This document shows, one piece after another, positions 47,041 through 56,310 of a stretch of 64,000 nt of DNA (position 1 is its first letter; each line of letters begins with the position of its first letter). The notes under the pieces are model-generated. The model did not search any database and was not told the DNA's origin. It saw only the letters and a program-made list of their open reading frames with translations. The position numbers and the translations under genes are program-made. Origin of the DNA: Gordionus sp. m RMFG-2023 (lineage: Eukaryota > Nematomorpha > Gordioida > Chordodea > Parachordodidae); contig NC_088777.1 in the NCBI RefSeq assembly GCF_954871325.1, forward strand, positions 9,897,366 to 9,961,365. The letters run 5' to 3'.

Positions 47041-48176
47041 AACATTGGAATATTATATGTCGTAGATTTTAAGTATATCTAATTTTATCAATTATCATAT
47101 GAAAATCAAGTATTTTTTACCAATATAGCGAATTATATATTTTACAGAAAACTATAAAATATTGATAAGGACATCAGAAAATATCTTTTAAAGACATTGT
47201 GGAATGAATAAAATGAAGATTAAATTTAAATGTCATTTTTATTTAAAATAAATAGATAGCGTTTAATAATTGAATGCAAATTGTTGCTGTTTTTATTATC
47301 AAGAGCATTGATTAGTAATATATTCTCTAACTGTCAAATATGTCTGTAAAAGTGGAATTCTACCTAGTATTTTGTGACTAATTCTATATAATAGAGGAAT
47401 ATCAACAATATGTCTATTACTTTATATAAATAAATTTCTTATACTTGTTTAGAATAAATTATTACTATGCTTTTATATTAATGTATATACAAGTAATTTA
47501 TTATATTTTATATATATATACTAATAAAAATATATTTCATATTTGTTACAGGTTTATTTTTTTTATTAAAATTAACCTGCTATCTTGTAAAATATTTATC
47601 ACTATATATAGACTAAGGTAACCCCCAGTAATTTTTTAATTTCCCTCCCCCTCCCCCCCTTAGGAAAATCCTGGCTATGCTATAGTTTAAAATGTCATCT
47701 AGAGTCATATTATTTTAACTATTAACTTTATCTTTTTGGAAAGTCTAATGATCTTCAACTTTTCGATGATTTTAAGGTATCCTGGAAACTTCCAATTTTA
47801 GTTGAGTCTTGCTACTCGCATGACATATTACACGTAAGTCTCGTTCTTCTTTTGCACTCCCCCTCAAAAATCGGTTGGAATAGTGTTTTTGATCTTGGTT
47901 TGGTATTGACGCTTGGACATATTTTAAAGAGCAATAAAGTCAGATTGGTCAGCATCGGGCAAATGGTGCCGATGTTATAGAATTTGTTGTCCAGCACTTC
48001 ACAGAAATAACTCAACTTTATCCGTGTTGGAAATCATAAAGTGTCAAAAAAGATTTGCACTCTGTTAAAGCATTGTCCTCGTTGTTTGGGAAATGGTGAG
48101 TCTGTAAATATATTTATGCTGTATTTAGTATCCATGATTATTTATATAGATTTAATATAAAATTTGAGACTCTAGG
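47041..48176. other. AT-rich spacer left of the young LTR element
   Basis: No gene recognised. The region 47800-48110 is less AT-rich and has a 67-codon minus-strand open frame without a recognisable domain. A C-run with AGGAAAATCCTGGCTATG at ~47660 looks like a hAT-type end. Confidence 0.35.
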
Positions 48177-48533
48177 TATCACGTTGTGCCGTATAAGTCC
48201 GAATAGAAAGCAAAACTCCGAGTATAATAATTTTATTGAATTTCCCACACAAAAAAAATGAATAATTTTATTTCAAAATTTACTATTACAACCAAAAAAA
48301 ATATATTATAAACAAAAATAAAATAGTTAATAATAATTTTTATAATATTTCGCTTCCCTTTTATAGGGAAGCGCATAAAATACAATCTCATTATGATTTA
48401 ACAAAACTTAATTTCGATATCTAAAAATAAAATAAAACAAAATATTAAAATACGGTCTAATAATGAACCTGCACAATTTATTTATTAATGTTCACGCAAT
48501 AAATATCATCAAATATGTCAATCATTTATGACA
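48177..48533 (-). repeat. 3' LTR of the young Gypsy-type element
   Basis: 357 bp, almost identical to 54951-55307. It contains the palindrome CGCTTCCC-TTTTATA-GGGAAGCG (48351-48373). Confidence 0.95.
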
Positions 48534-48914
48534 TTTCCCCCCTTTATCGGACCTCGTTGGCCCCAACAACTGCCTATACTCATCTTCTCCTACCCGTAAC
48601 ACTGGCGTGTCCGACGCCATTCGTTGATCTGATTGTATTGCTCTGTTATCGGAAGATGCGGACGTTGGCTCCGACTCCTTCCAGGTTCGCCCTCCCATAG
48701 TATCAAACCGTTCCTTGGGACACCACCGGCGGATATGTCCCGCCATTCCACAACCATAACATATCACCCTGTCTCTTTCTTCACGTACCGTTTCCCTTGA
48801 GTGCTCTGATGGTCTTCTTTTCCCCTCCATTGATCTCGTGCCTTCCTGGGCTAAAGCCCTCCATTCACTAGCAAGCGGTTCCATATCCGCACTAATTATC
48901 GTATTTCGCATCAA
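48522..48914 (-). CDS. 3' zinc-knuckle ORF of the young LTR element
   Basis: 130 codons, with one CCHC knuckle (CYGCGMAGHIRRWC) at about residues 52-65, preceded by a charged region rich in R and E. It lies after pol. Its last codons run through the purine tract into the 3' LTR. In Ty3/Gypsy elements an ORF here is usually an envelope gene; this one has neither a signal peptide nor a membrane segment. A zinc-knuckle ORF in the same place occurs in the broken element at 2.1-6.7 kb. Function unknown; a nucleic-acid-binding accessory role is inference. Confidence 0.75.
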   Translation of the reverse strand: MMRNTIISADMEPLASEWRALAQEGTRSMEGKRRPSEHSRETVREERDRVICYGCGMAGHIRRWCPKERFDTMGGRTWKESEPTSASSDNRAIQSDQRMASDTPVLRVGEDEYRQLLGPTRSDKGGKCHK

Positions 48915-50141
48915 ATGAGTACCCAGGTCTACATATCTATATCACATAATCATTTACCTTCTCTTATTATTATTTTATTTTATTCTGCTTTCCCCCTTTT
49001 CTTCCCTCCCCTTTCCTCATCACTCTCCTTGCATATATATATATAACGACTTACTTATTAATAATCGGCATACCGAATAAAATGATATTTTCCTCTACCG
49101 AATAAAATTATGAATTTTATGTTTTCTTCTTCTCTTACTTATTCAAAATTTTCCTTTTCTCAACACTCTCTTACTCGTAAATCATTTCCTTTATATTTCA
49201 ATACCCCATCTTCCTAACTCTATTTTTTTTTCTCTTTCTCTCTCTATTTTCGTTAACAGAAAAACTTTTATTTATTATATTTTTTATCATTTAACCTTAA
49301 CTCCTACTATTTTTCTCTTAAGAAAAATTAAAAACAACAAACAACCATTACTCCCTTTATTAACATCTTATTATTATTATTATTATTTTTTCCTTTTAAT
49401 TCACTCTTCCCTGCCAACAAAATACAACATTATAATATAAAAAACATTATAATACAAATCACTCAACCCTAACCCCGTTATTAATTTTTTTTTACCATTA
49501 CTTTTTGTTTTTTTTTTTTTTAAATTAATTTTTATTTTTCTCAATACTTCTCTTTATTACATCATCCCATCCACCTATTCCCATTATTCATACCCATTCT
49601 ATTCCTGCCTCCGCCCCTCCGTTTACCACAAGAACCTTCAACTATTTTCGCTTCAACATTATTCCGCCGCTTATTCCTTCTTCGTTACCGGTTTATTCCA
49701 CCAAATATATTTCGAAAATTTATTTTACTTAATATACACTTTCAAAACCCTTTTCCCTTTACATTATTTTATTTAACCTAAACTTCCAAAAAAATATTTT
49801 TTTTTTTTAATAATTTATTTCTCCTTAATTTATTTAATTCAACATTTTTTAAACATTTCTCTAATATTTATTTCAGCTCCACCAAATTTCACAAAAAAAA
49901 ACAATTCAAAAAAAACAATTTTCCTTTTACTATTTTACTCTGATACATTATAATTTTTCTTTACAATTTGACTCGATCATACTTTGACTTATATTCCCAC
50001 CTTATATATATATATACCCCTCTTTATATCATACTTCCCCTTTCCCTTCCGCCTTCCGGAACGACCACCTACACCACCCCCGTGACCTTGACCTATATAT
50101 ATTTTTTTAACTTCGGACCTCTCGTTGACCTCTTGCCCCTG
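48915..50141 (-). other. Purine-rich stretch between pol and the 3' ORF
   Basis: Strongly pyrimidine-rich on the plus strand, hence purine-rich on the element strand, with no long open frame in the element direction and only short plus-strand open frames. Part of the LTR element. Confidence 0.5.
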
Positions 50142-53100
50142 TCACTTTCGCCCCGCTTCCGTTCCTCTGCGTATCTGATCTTCATGTCTTACACCAACCT
50201 TACCATCCTGAAAACGGACCCGACTTAACTTTTTTCCCACCTTTTCCATCACAACTCCGGCTCGCCATTTCTCCTTTTCACCATATACCCTCGCCCACAC
50301 CGACTGTCCCACCATAAACTTTGCTAGTCCCTCCTCCTCCCGTTCTCTCCTCGGACCCTCAGACTCTGGCCTCAGAGCATCTAACCCAATCCTCGTTCTG
50401 CGCCCTAAAAACTTCTCTGCTGGAGACAAATCCTCTCCCCTCCTACTATTATTATAATACATCACCGACGTCCATACTTCTCCCTTCCCATACTTTGCCT
50501 TTCGTAACCAATCTTTCACCAACCCCACCATCAGCTCTGCCTGCCCATTGGAGCTTGGGTGGTATGGAGGAGATAAAATATGCCGTATCCTATTTTCTTT
50601 GCAAAATTTCGCAAACTCTGCACTACTAAACGCTGGTCCACCGTCGGACACGATTGATTTAGCCACTCCAAACTTTGCCCACAAATTCTTCAATTTTCTG
50701 ACCACTACTTGCGTTGTCAACCCTCTTACAACTTCAAACTCCACCCATTTAGAAAATGCATCAACCACTAGAAAATAATCCTTTTTTTCGTACTCGAAGA
50801 AATCGACATGAACCCTCTCCCACGGCTCCGCTGTTTTCGGCCAAGTCCCTTCTCTATCTCTTGCTGGCATCCTGGCCCAAGTATTGCATACTACACATTG
50901 TCTTGCTAGTTCCTCAATCTCCACATTCATCCTCGGCCACCATACATATTCTCGTCCCCATTGTTTCATACGCTCCATTCCCTGATGACCTGCATGCAAC
51001 ATTGTTAAAACCATTCCTCTCAACTTCCCAGGTATCACTGCCCTATTTCCCCGGACTACACATTCGTCCATCACCGTCAATTCTCCTCCAACATTTTTAT
51101 AAGCTCTATCTCCTTCTTTCCACGGCTTCCGGCCCATTATACATTCTTTTATTCGACTCAAATCCCTATCTTTTTGCGTCTCTTTCCGAATCTCCTCCCA
51201 CGTTACCGGACCTCCCTTCAACATTCTCGATACCACCATGACCATCGCTACCTCCTTCTTACACATCTCCTCTGTATTACCTTCTTCCACATCCTCCCCT
51301 GCTCCGCATCTCGACATTATGTCCGGCAAATAATTTTCTCGGCCTCTACGATATCTCATCTCCATGTCAAAACTACCCACCATCAATAACCACCTCTGCA
51401 ACCTCGGCGACATCATCAACTCCTTGTTATCCTTCCGGAATAAATGAATCAACGGCTTATGATCCGTATAGACTACAAAACGACGCCCAATCAAATACTC
51501 CCGACACTTTGTCAATCCGAAAATTACAGCTAATGCTTCTTGCTCAATTACCGAATATCTCGTCTCCGCGGCCCTAAAAATTCTAGAAAAAAATAACACC
51601 GGTCTCTCCAGCTCTTCTATACGATGCAATAACGCTCCTCCTACTCCCCTTTGAGACGCATCTACCGCCAATATCACTTCCAGTTCATTATTAAAACACA
51701 CTAAGACGGGCTCTTTTCCAATCCGGCACTTCAACTCCTCAAACGCCTCCTCCTGTTCATCTCCCCAATCAAATCTCTCTCCCTTTTTCAACAACTGGTA
51801 CAAAGGTGCCGCTATCTCCGCAAAATTCTCTACAAACCTGTGATAATAGTTAACCATTCCCAGAAAAGACTGTATTTCCGACTTGCATTTCGGCCTCAAC
51901 ATGTTTGCAATACCCACCATATTCTTATCCAAAGGTCTAACCTCTACTCCATTAATCCGATGACCCAAATAAACAACCTCCATTACTCCAAACACACTTT
52001 TCTCTCTACTAGCACGCAATCCCTTCTCCTTGATTCTCCAAAATACCTCCTCCAGCCTCCTATTATGCTCCTCCTGCGTAATACCTGTTATCAAGACATC
52101 GTCCATATAATAAAACACTCCCTCCAAACCCTGAAAAACGGCCGCCATTGTCCTCTGAAATATGGGTGCCGAAACACTCAACCCAAACGGCAATCTCTTA
52201 AACGCAAATAGTCCCTTGGGCGTAGTTATGGTCAGCAACTTCTGCATCTCCTTCCTTACCTTCAACTGCAAATACGCATTAGAAAAATCCACCTTCGAAA
52301 AATATAAACTCCCCTTCAAATTCGCCAATATCTCCTCTATCCTCGGTAACGGATATTTTACTTCCACTACCCACGGATTCAATGTTACTCGGAAATCTGC
52401 ACATAATCTCAACTTCCCATTAGCCTTTTTCACCGGTACTAAAGGTGTCGCCCACTCGCTATATTCGACCGGACATACAATATCTTCCTTTACCCATCTA
52501 TCCAACTCTTGCTCTACCTCTCGCCTCCATTCAAAAGGTACACGACGTACAGCACAATACTTCGGCACACTTCCCTCCTTCATCCGAATCTCCACCTCAT
52601 AACCCTTCAAACAACCCAACTCTTCCTCAAATATTTCTCCATACCTCTCCACTAACTTCTCCACCTCCTTTTGGACCTCCTTTATTCCCTCTCCACACCC
52701 CCACAAATTTTTCGCAACTCCTTGTTCTACAAAATTCTCTCCCTTCTTCTCACTAACCAGCGGCCTCAATACTCCATATCTACTGTCTTGGACATTTCCT
52801 ATTTCTCCATCTACATAAATCGGACCTCTCCCCAACATATATTCTCTCGCATTCTCTTCGCTTTCCCCCCAAAACATGGATCTTCCATCGTCTACTTCAA
52901 TATTATCTAGGCCCTCCATCCATTCCAAATTCCCTCTCGACATTCTCTTCTCTTCATTCACTCGGACCATATTTATCAAGTCTTCCCGAATATCTTCTTC
53001 GATCGCCACAAATACTCCCCATCGGGCAAATACTCCCCAGAATCCATACCTCGGCCCTACATTTGTAATCCAATCCCATCCCATCACCGGCTCAACGTCT

Positions 53101-53429
53101 CGGTTAATTATCCATAAGTCCAACATTTTACATCCTTCTCTTCCTACCTCCCCAATATGCACTCTTCCCATCATCTCCATCTCCGATCCATCAAACTGAC
53201 TTACTTGCATAACGTCTCTAATTATATTACTACCCGGCCAAAGTCTTCTAAAATCCTCATATCCCATCACCGAAATAGCTGCTCCGGTATCAAATAACAT
53301 AGATACCATCTTCCCGTTGATATCGAACCATACCCTTGGACTCGGCAGATACATTAACTCCCTTTGAACCTCCTGCTGCAACATTTTAACTCTCAACTCT
53401 TTCTTGCCTCCTCCTAACGCCACGGTCAT
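50142..53429 (-). CDS. pol ORF of the young LTR element (protease, RT, RNase H, integrase)
   Basis: 1095 codons. Protease motif FDTGA at residue ~46; reverse transcriptase with KLRLCADFR (~339) and YMDD (~441); RNase H with AVDAS and TDHKP; integrase with the H..H/CVVC zinc finger, VDFFEYEKKDYF and SDGGPAFSS with NGQAE; then a C-terminal tail with FMVGQSVWARV. The order protease-RT-RNase H-integrase is that of Metaviridae (Ty3/Gypsy). Pol lies in the same frame as the upstream gag-position ORF, whose terminator is followed by CUA. Stop-codon read-through is one of the recoding modes known in this family. Confidence 0.95.
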   Translation of the reverse strand: MTVALGGGKKELRVKMLQQEVQRELMYLPSPRVWFDINGKMVSMLFDTGAAISVMGYEDFRRLWPGSNIIRDVMQVSQFDGSEMEMMGRVHIGEVGREGCKMLDLWIINRDVEPVMGWDWITNVGPRYGFWGVFARWGVFVAIEEDIREDLINMVRVNEEKRMSRGNLEWMEGLDNIEVDDGRSMFWGESEENAREYMLGRGPIYVDGEIGNVQDSRYGVLRPLVSEKKGENFVEQGVAKNLWGCGEGIKEVQKEVEKLVERYGEIFEEELGCLKGYEVEIRMKEGSVPKYCAVRRVPFEWRREVEQELDRWVKEDIVCPVEYSEWATPLVPVKKANGKLRLCADFRVTLNPWVVEVKYPLPRIEEILANLKGSLYFSKVDFSNAYLQLKVRKEMQKLLTITTPKGLFAFKRLPFGLSVSAPIFQRTMAAVFQGLEGVFYYMDDVLITGITQEEHNRRLEEVFWRIKEKGLRASREKSVFGVMEVVYLGHRINGVEVRPLDKNMVGIANMLRPKCKSEIQSFLGMVNYYHRFVENFAEIAAPLYQLLKKGERFDWGDEQEEAFEELKCRIGKEPVLVCFNNELEVILAVDASQRGVGGALLHRIEELERPVLFFSRIFRAAETRYSVIEQEALAVIFGLTKCREYLIGRRFVVYTDHKPLIHLFRKDNKELMMSPRLQRWLLMVGSFDMEMRYRRGRENYLPDIMSRCGAGEDVEEGNTEEMCKKEVAMVMVVSRMLKGGPVTWEEIRKETQKDRDLSRIKECIMGRKPWKEGDRAYKNVGGELTVMDECVVRGNRAVIPGKLRGMVLTMLHAGHQGMERMKQWGREYVWWPRMNVEIEELARQCVVCNTWARMPARDREGTWPKTAEPWERVHVDFFEYEKKDYFLVVDAFSKWVEFEVVRGLTTQVVVRKLKNLWAKFGVAKSIVSDGGPAFSSAEFAKFCKENRIRHILSPPYHPSSNGQAELMVGLVKDWLRKAKYGKGEVWTSVMYYNNSRRGEDLSPAEKFLGRRTRIGLDALRPESEGPRREREEEGLAKFMVGQSVWARVYGEKEKWRAGVVMEKVGKKLSRVRFQDGKVGVRHEDQIRRGTEAGRK

Positions 53430-53456
53430 TATTTTACTCTCCTTCCCATCATATAG

Positions 53457-54155
53457 TCAATCTTTATTACAATCTCTGGCCCAATGTCCCCTTTCTCGGC
53501 ACTTGAAACACGTCATCTCCTCTCCAATATCCTTTCCTTCTTTTCCAACTATCTCCGTCATACTCCTCATATTCACGACCCCCGACGACTCTCCTCTCTG
53601 TGGAAAACCTGCCCTTGTTTCCACCTTTCCCACTCGGCAATCCTTTAACACATGTCCAAATCTTCCACAACCCGTGCAACGTATTCTCTCTGCTCTGCCC
53701 GGACAATATGTCGAAATATGTCCCATCTCCCCACACGCAAAACATTTGACATCTCTACAATTCACCGCAATATGACCCATCTCCCCACATTTATAACATC
53801 TACCATTCCGACCTCTCTGTCCCCCACTGTTGAACGGCCTTGGCATATCTTGACGTCCACGGTATACATCCAAATGTCTGTCATCTATCCTCTCGTTCTT
53901 TAACCGGTCAATTTCTTCATTATTGACCCAACCCTTCATTATTTCTTGAACCGGTAACCACGTCACTCTCCCCAACCTATCATCCTCTCCATTATGCCCC
54001 TCTACCAACAACGATTGCCCACGAATCCTAATACTCCTTTCTCTTCGCATTCTCCTTCCAAAATATAAACTACACAACCATATCATCAACACTACCCCCA
54101 CTCCCAATACATTATATTGCAACTCCACATATTTTGTAATTTTAAAACCCTTCAT
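53457..54155 (-). CDS. gag-position ORF of the young LTR element (membrane segment plus four zinc knuckles)
   Basis: 232 codons. A hydrophobic segment at about residues 14-32 (NVLGVGVVLMIWLCSLYFG) is followed by a basic stretch (GRRMRRER) and a polar region, then four CCHC knuckles: CYKCGEMGHIAVNC, CFACGEMGHISTYC, CTGCGRFGHVLKDC and CFKCRERGHWARDC. Ordinary Gypsy gags are longer and have a capsid domain before the knuckle; none is recognisable here. The membrane anchor is shared with the broken element at 2.1-6.7 kb. Whether the protein forms particles cannot be told from the sequence. Confidence 0.85.
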   Translation of the reverse strand: MKGFKITKYVELQYNVLGVGVVLMIWLCSLYFGRRMRRERSIRIRGQSLLVEGHNGEDDRLGRVTWLPVQEIMKGWVNNEEIDRLKNERIDDRHLDVYRGRQDMPRPFNSGGQRGRNGRCYKCGEMGHIAVNCRDVKCFACGEMGHISTYCPGRAERIRCTGCGRFGHVLKDCRVGKVETRAGFPQRGESSGVVNMRSMTEIVGKEGKDIGEEMTCFKCRERGHWARDCNKD

Positions 54156-54379
54156 TAAAATATTTAAGTATTTAAATTTTTCCTAATTTATTTCTCTAAC
54201 AACACTAAATTTTATAAAATATTCACAAAAAATTAATAATTAATTTCACCAAAAATATCTTAACTACTTGTAATGTCAGACAATAAGATAAAATCAATAA
54301 GGTAAAAACTCCAATAATACACATATACATTTATCAATTTCAAAAAAAAATCAATACCTTCCGCTAATCTTTAATCTCT

Positions 54380-54850
54380 TACGTGTATTGACGTCTTTTG
54401 AAAAAAAAAATCGGCAGCACTTTCGTGTAACTTGCTTTCTAATAAACTTTTTTGGAATTTCTTCTAATAGATTTATATAGACAAAAATTTGGGCAGCACT
54501 TCCGTGTACTCTACTTTTTCAGTAAATTTTCGATTTTCGTCTAATAGATTTATATAACCAAAAATTTGGGCAGCACTTCCGTGTACTCTACTTTTTTAGT
54601 AAATTTTCGATTTTCGTCTAATAGATTTATATCGGCAAAAATTTGGGCAGCACTTCCGTGTACTTTACGTCTTTTGAAAATTTTCACTCCACAGTCACCT
54701 CTTTTGACGGTACTTGTTCTTGACGGTCTTTCAACCCAAACGGTCCCTTATTACACACGGTACTTGTCCTTGACGGTACTTGTTCTTGACGGTACTTGCT
54801 CTTGACGGTACTTGCTCTTGACGGTACTTGTTCTTGACGGTTCTTCAAAT
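54380..54850 (-). repeat. Leader tandem repeats of the young LTR element
   Basis: Two blocks between the 5' LTR and the first ORF. One (~54380-54680) has about four imperfect ~75-bp units containing GGGCAGCACTTCCGTGTACT. The other (~54704-54845) has a 16-bp unit ACTTGTTCTTGACGGT repeated five times in a row, with further partial copies. Both are unusual for a leader and may be packaging or regulatory repeats (inference). Confidence 0.85.
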
Positions 54851-54950
54851 TGACGATCTTATCCACCACAACGCTCCACAAAAATGTTTTTCCAAAAATA
54901 ATTTATAAAAATAATTGTTTTTACTTTATTTTTTTGGTCACGGCACCAAC

Positions 54951-55307
54951 TATCACGTTGTGCCGTATAAGTCCGAATAGAAAGCAAAACTCCGAGTATA
55001 ATAATTTTATTGAATTTCCCACACAAAAAAAATGAATAATTTTATTTCAAAATTTACTATTACAACCAAAAAAAATATATTAAAAACAAAAATAAAATAG
55101 TTAATAATAATTTTTATAATATTTCGCTTCCCTTTTATAGGGAAGCGCATAAAATACAATCTCATTATGATTTAACAAAACTTAATTTCGATATCTAAAA
55201 ATAAAATAAAACAAAATATTAAAATACGGTCTAATAATGAACCTGCACAATTTATTTATTAATGTTCACGCAATAAATATCATCAAATATGTCAATCATT
55301 TATGACA
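54951..55307 (-). repeat. 5' LTR of the young Gypsy-type element
   Basis: 357 bp. The palindrome (55125-55147) places a TATAAAA box, read on the element strand, in its loop. It is the likely promoter of the element. Confidence 0.95.
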
Positions 55308-55312
55308 CTAGG

Positions 55313-55914
55313 TTATCATAATGTTTTCGGGTTCGCAATCTTGAGAATTTGTGTATTTATATAAAATGTTAATATCACAACAAATTATTATAGAAGTCCA
55401 TATTTATTCATAAAAATATCTAAAGAAGATAAACTATTTAGTAATATAAAACAGTTATCAAATACAATAATAATTATCAGAAACTATCCAGCTTCCATAT
55501 ATACTTCACCCCAAAAGACACACAAAGCAAGCTTCATTGTTCTTCACCAAAACCCCATGTGTTGTTTCTTTCCAACTCCATCTCCTAGGAAAAATTAATT
55601 CTCATGTCAGAAAATAACTGACATTTAGTATTTTATATTAAATTTATTTCTTCTTTTTTTCAACGGCTACAACAATTATGAGGATTTATAAAAAGAAATA
55701 AAACTAAAAGGTTAATTTAAAATAATATAAAATTCTAACTTAAATTACGCCGAAAGATAAAACGCAAAATAAAAATTCATATCTAAGGCGAATTAAAAAA
55801 ATGAAAACAAAAACAATAGAAATAAATAAAAAATAATGACAAAAAAGGGGGTGATGTATATTGTTGTAGTATTGTCCAAAATTGAAATTAACAAAACATT
55901 TCTTCTTACAATGT
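55313..55914. other. Spacer between the LTR element and the hAT
   Basis: AT-rich. A somewhat GC-richer stretch at 55490-55600 has short minus-strand open frames, none recognisable. Confidence 0.35.
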
Positions 55915-56310
55915 CTTATTACCAGAGTTGTTAAAAGATTGAATCAAAAGATCGACGATCCTGGATTCGATCGCAAATTTGTCAATTTTACGAGATTTAT
56001 GATTCTGACTTAAATTGAGGATCGAGATCATTTTGTTTAAAATTCGATCCCGATCTTTATAAAAATTAATTTTTTATTTAAAAAGCAATAAATAAAATAA
56101 AAATTTTGAAAATTAAATTAAAATATAATTTTTTTAAAAAAATATCTATCTTCATATTTTATCAACTTTCATTATCAACTTCCATTCCATCATTTATTTT
56201 ATAGATATATTTATTCATTTCCTAAATTTTACGAGATTTAGAGCTCTTACAAGTTATTTAATATAAATTTATAATAATATATTAATATTTATTTTAATAG
56301 GTAAATGTAA

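Larger units (their letters stand above)
48177..55307 (-). mobile_element. Ty3/Gypsy-type LTR retrotransposon, looks whole and young
   Basis: 7131 bp with 357-bp LTRs (48177-48533 and 54951-55307) differing at one position that I could find, and a 5-bp target duplication CTAGG (48172-48176, 55308-55312). The LTR begins TGTCATAAATG and ends CGTGATA on the element strand. The primer-binding site TGGTGCCGTGACC (54936-54948) is complementary to a tRNA-His-like 3' end; the purine tract AAAGGGGGGAAA (48534-48545) abuts the 3' LTR. Parts in order are a leader with two tandem-repeat blocks, a membrane/zinc-knuckle ORF, pol with protease, reverse transcriptase, RNase H and integrase, a purine-rich stretch and a 3' zinc-knuckle ORF. 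GC content is well above the surroundings. No obvious breaks. Confidence 0.95.

Noticed and set aside
47812-48015. 67-codon minus-strand frame next to the young LTR element
   Set aside because: No domain seen. It could be retroelement debris but I cannot support that.
50321-53775. Many plus-strand open frames of 70-160 codons over the pol and gag region
   Set aside because: They are antisense shadows of the GC-richer retroelement ORFs; the compositions are serine-, proline- and leucine-rich and no family is recognisable.
55490-55600. GC-richer minus-strand stretch suggesting an exon
   Set aside because: All frames close quickly and no protein similarity is visible.
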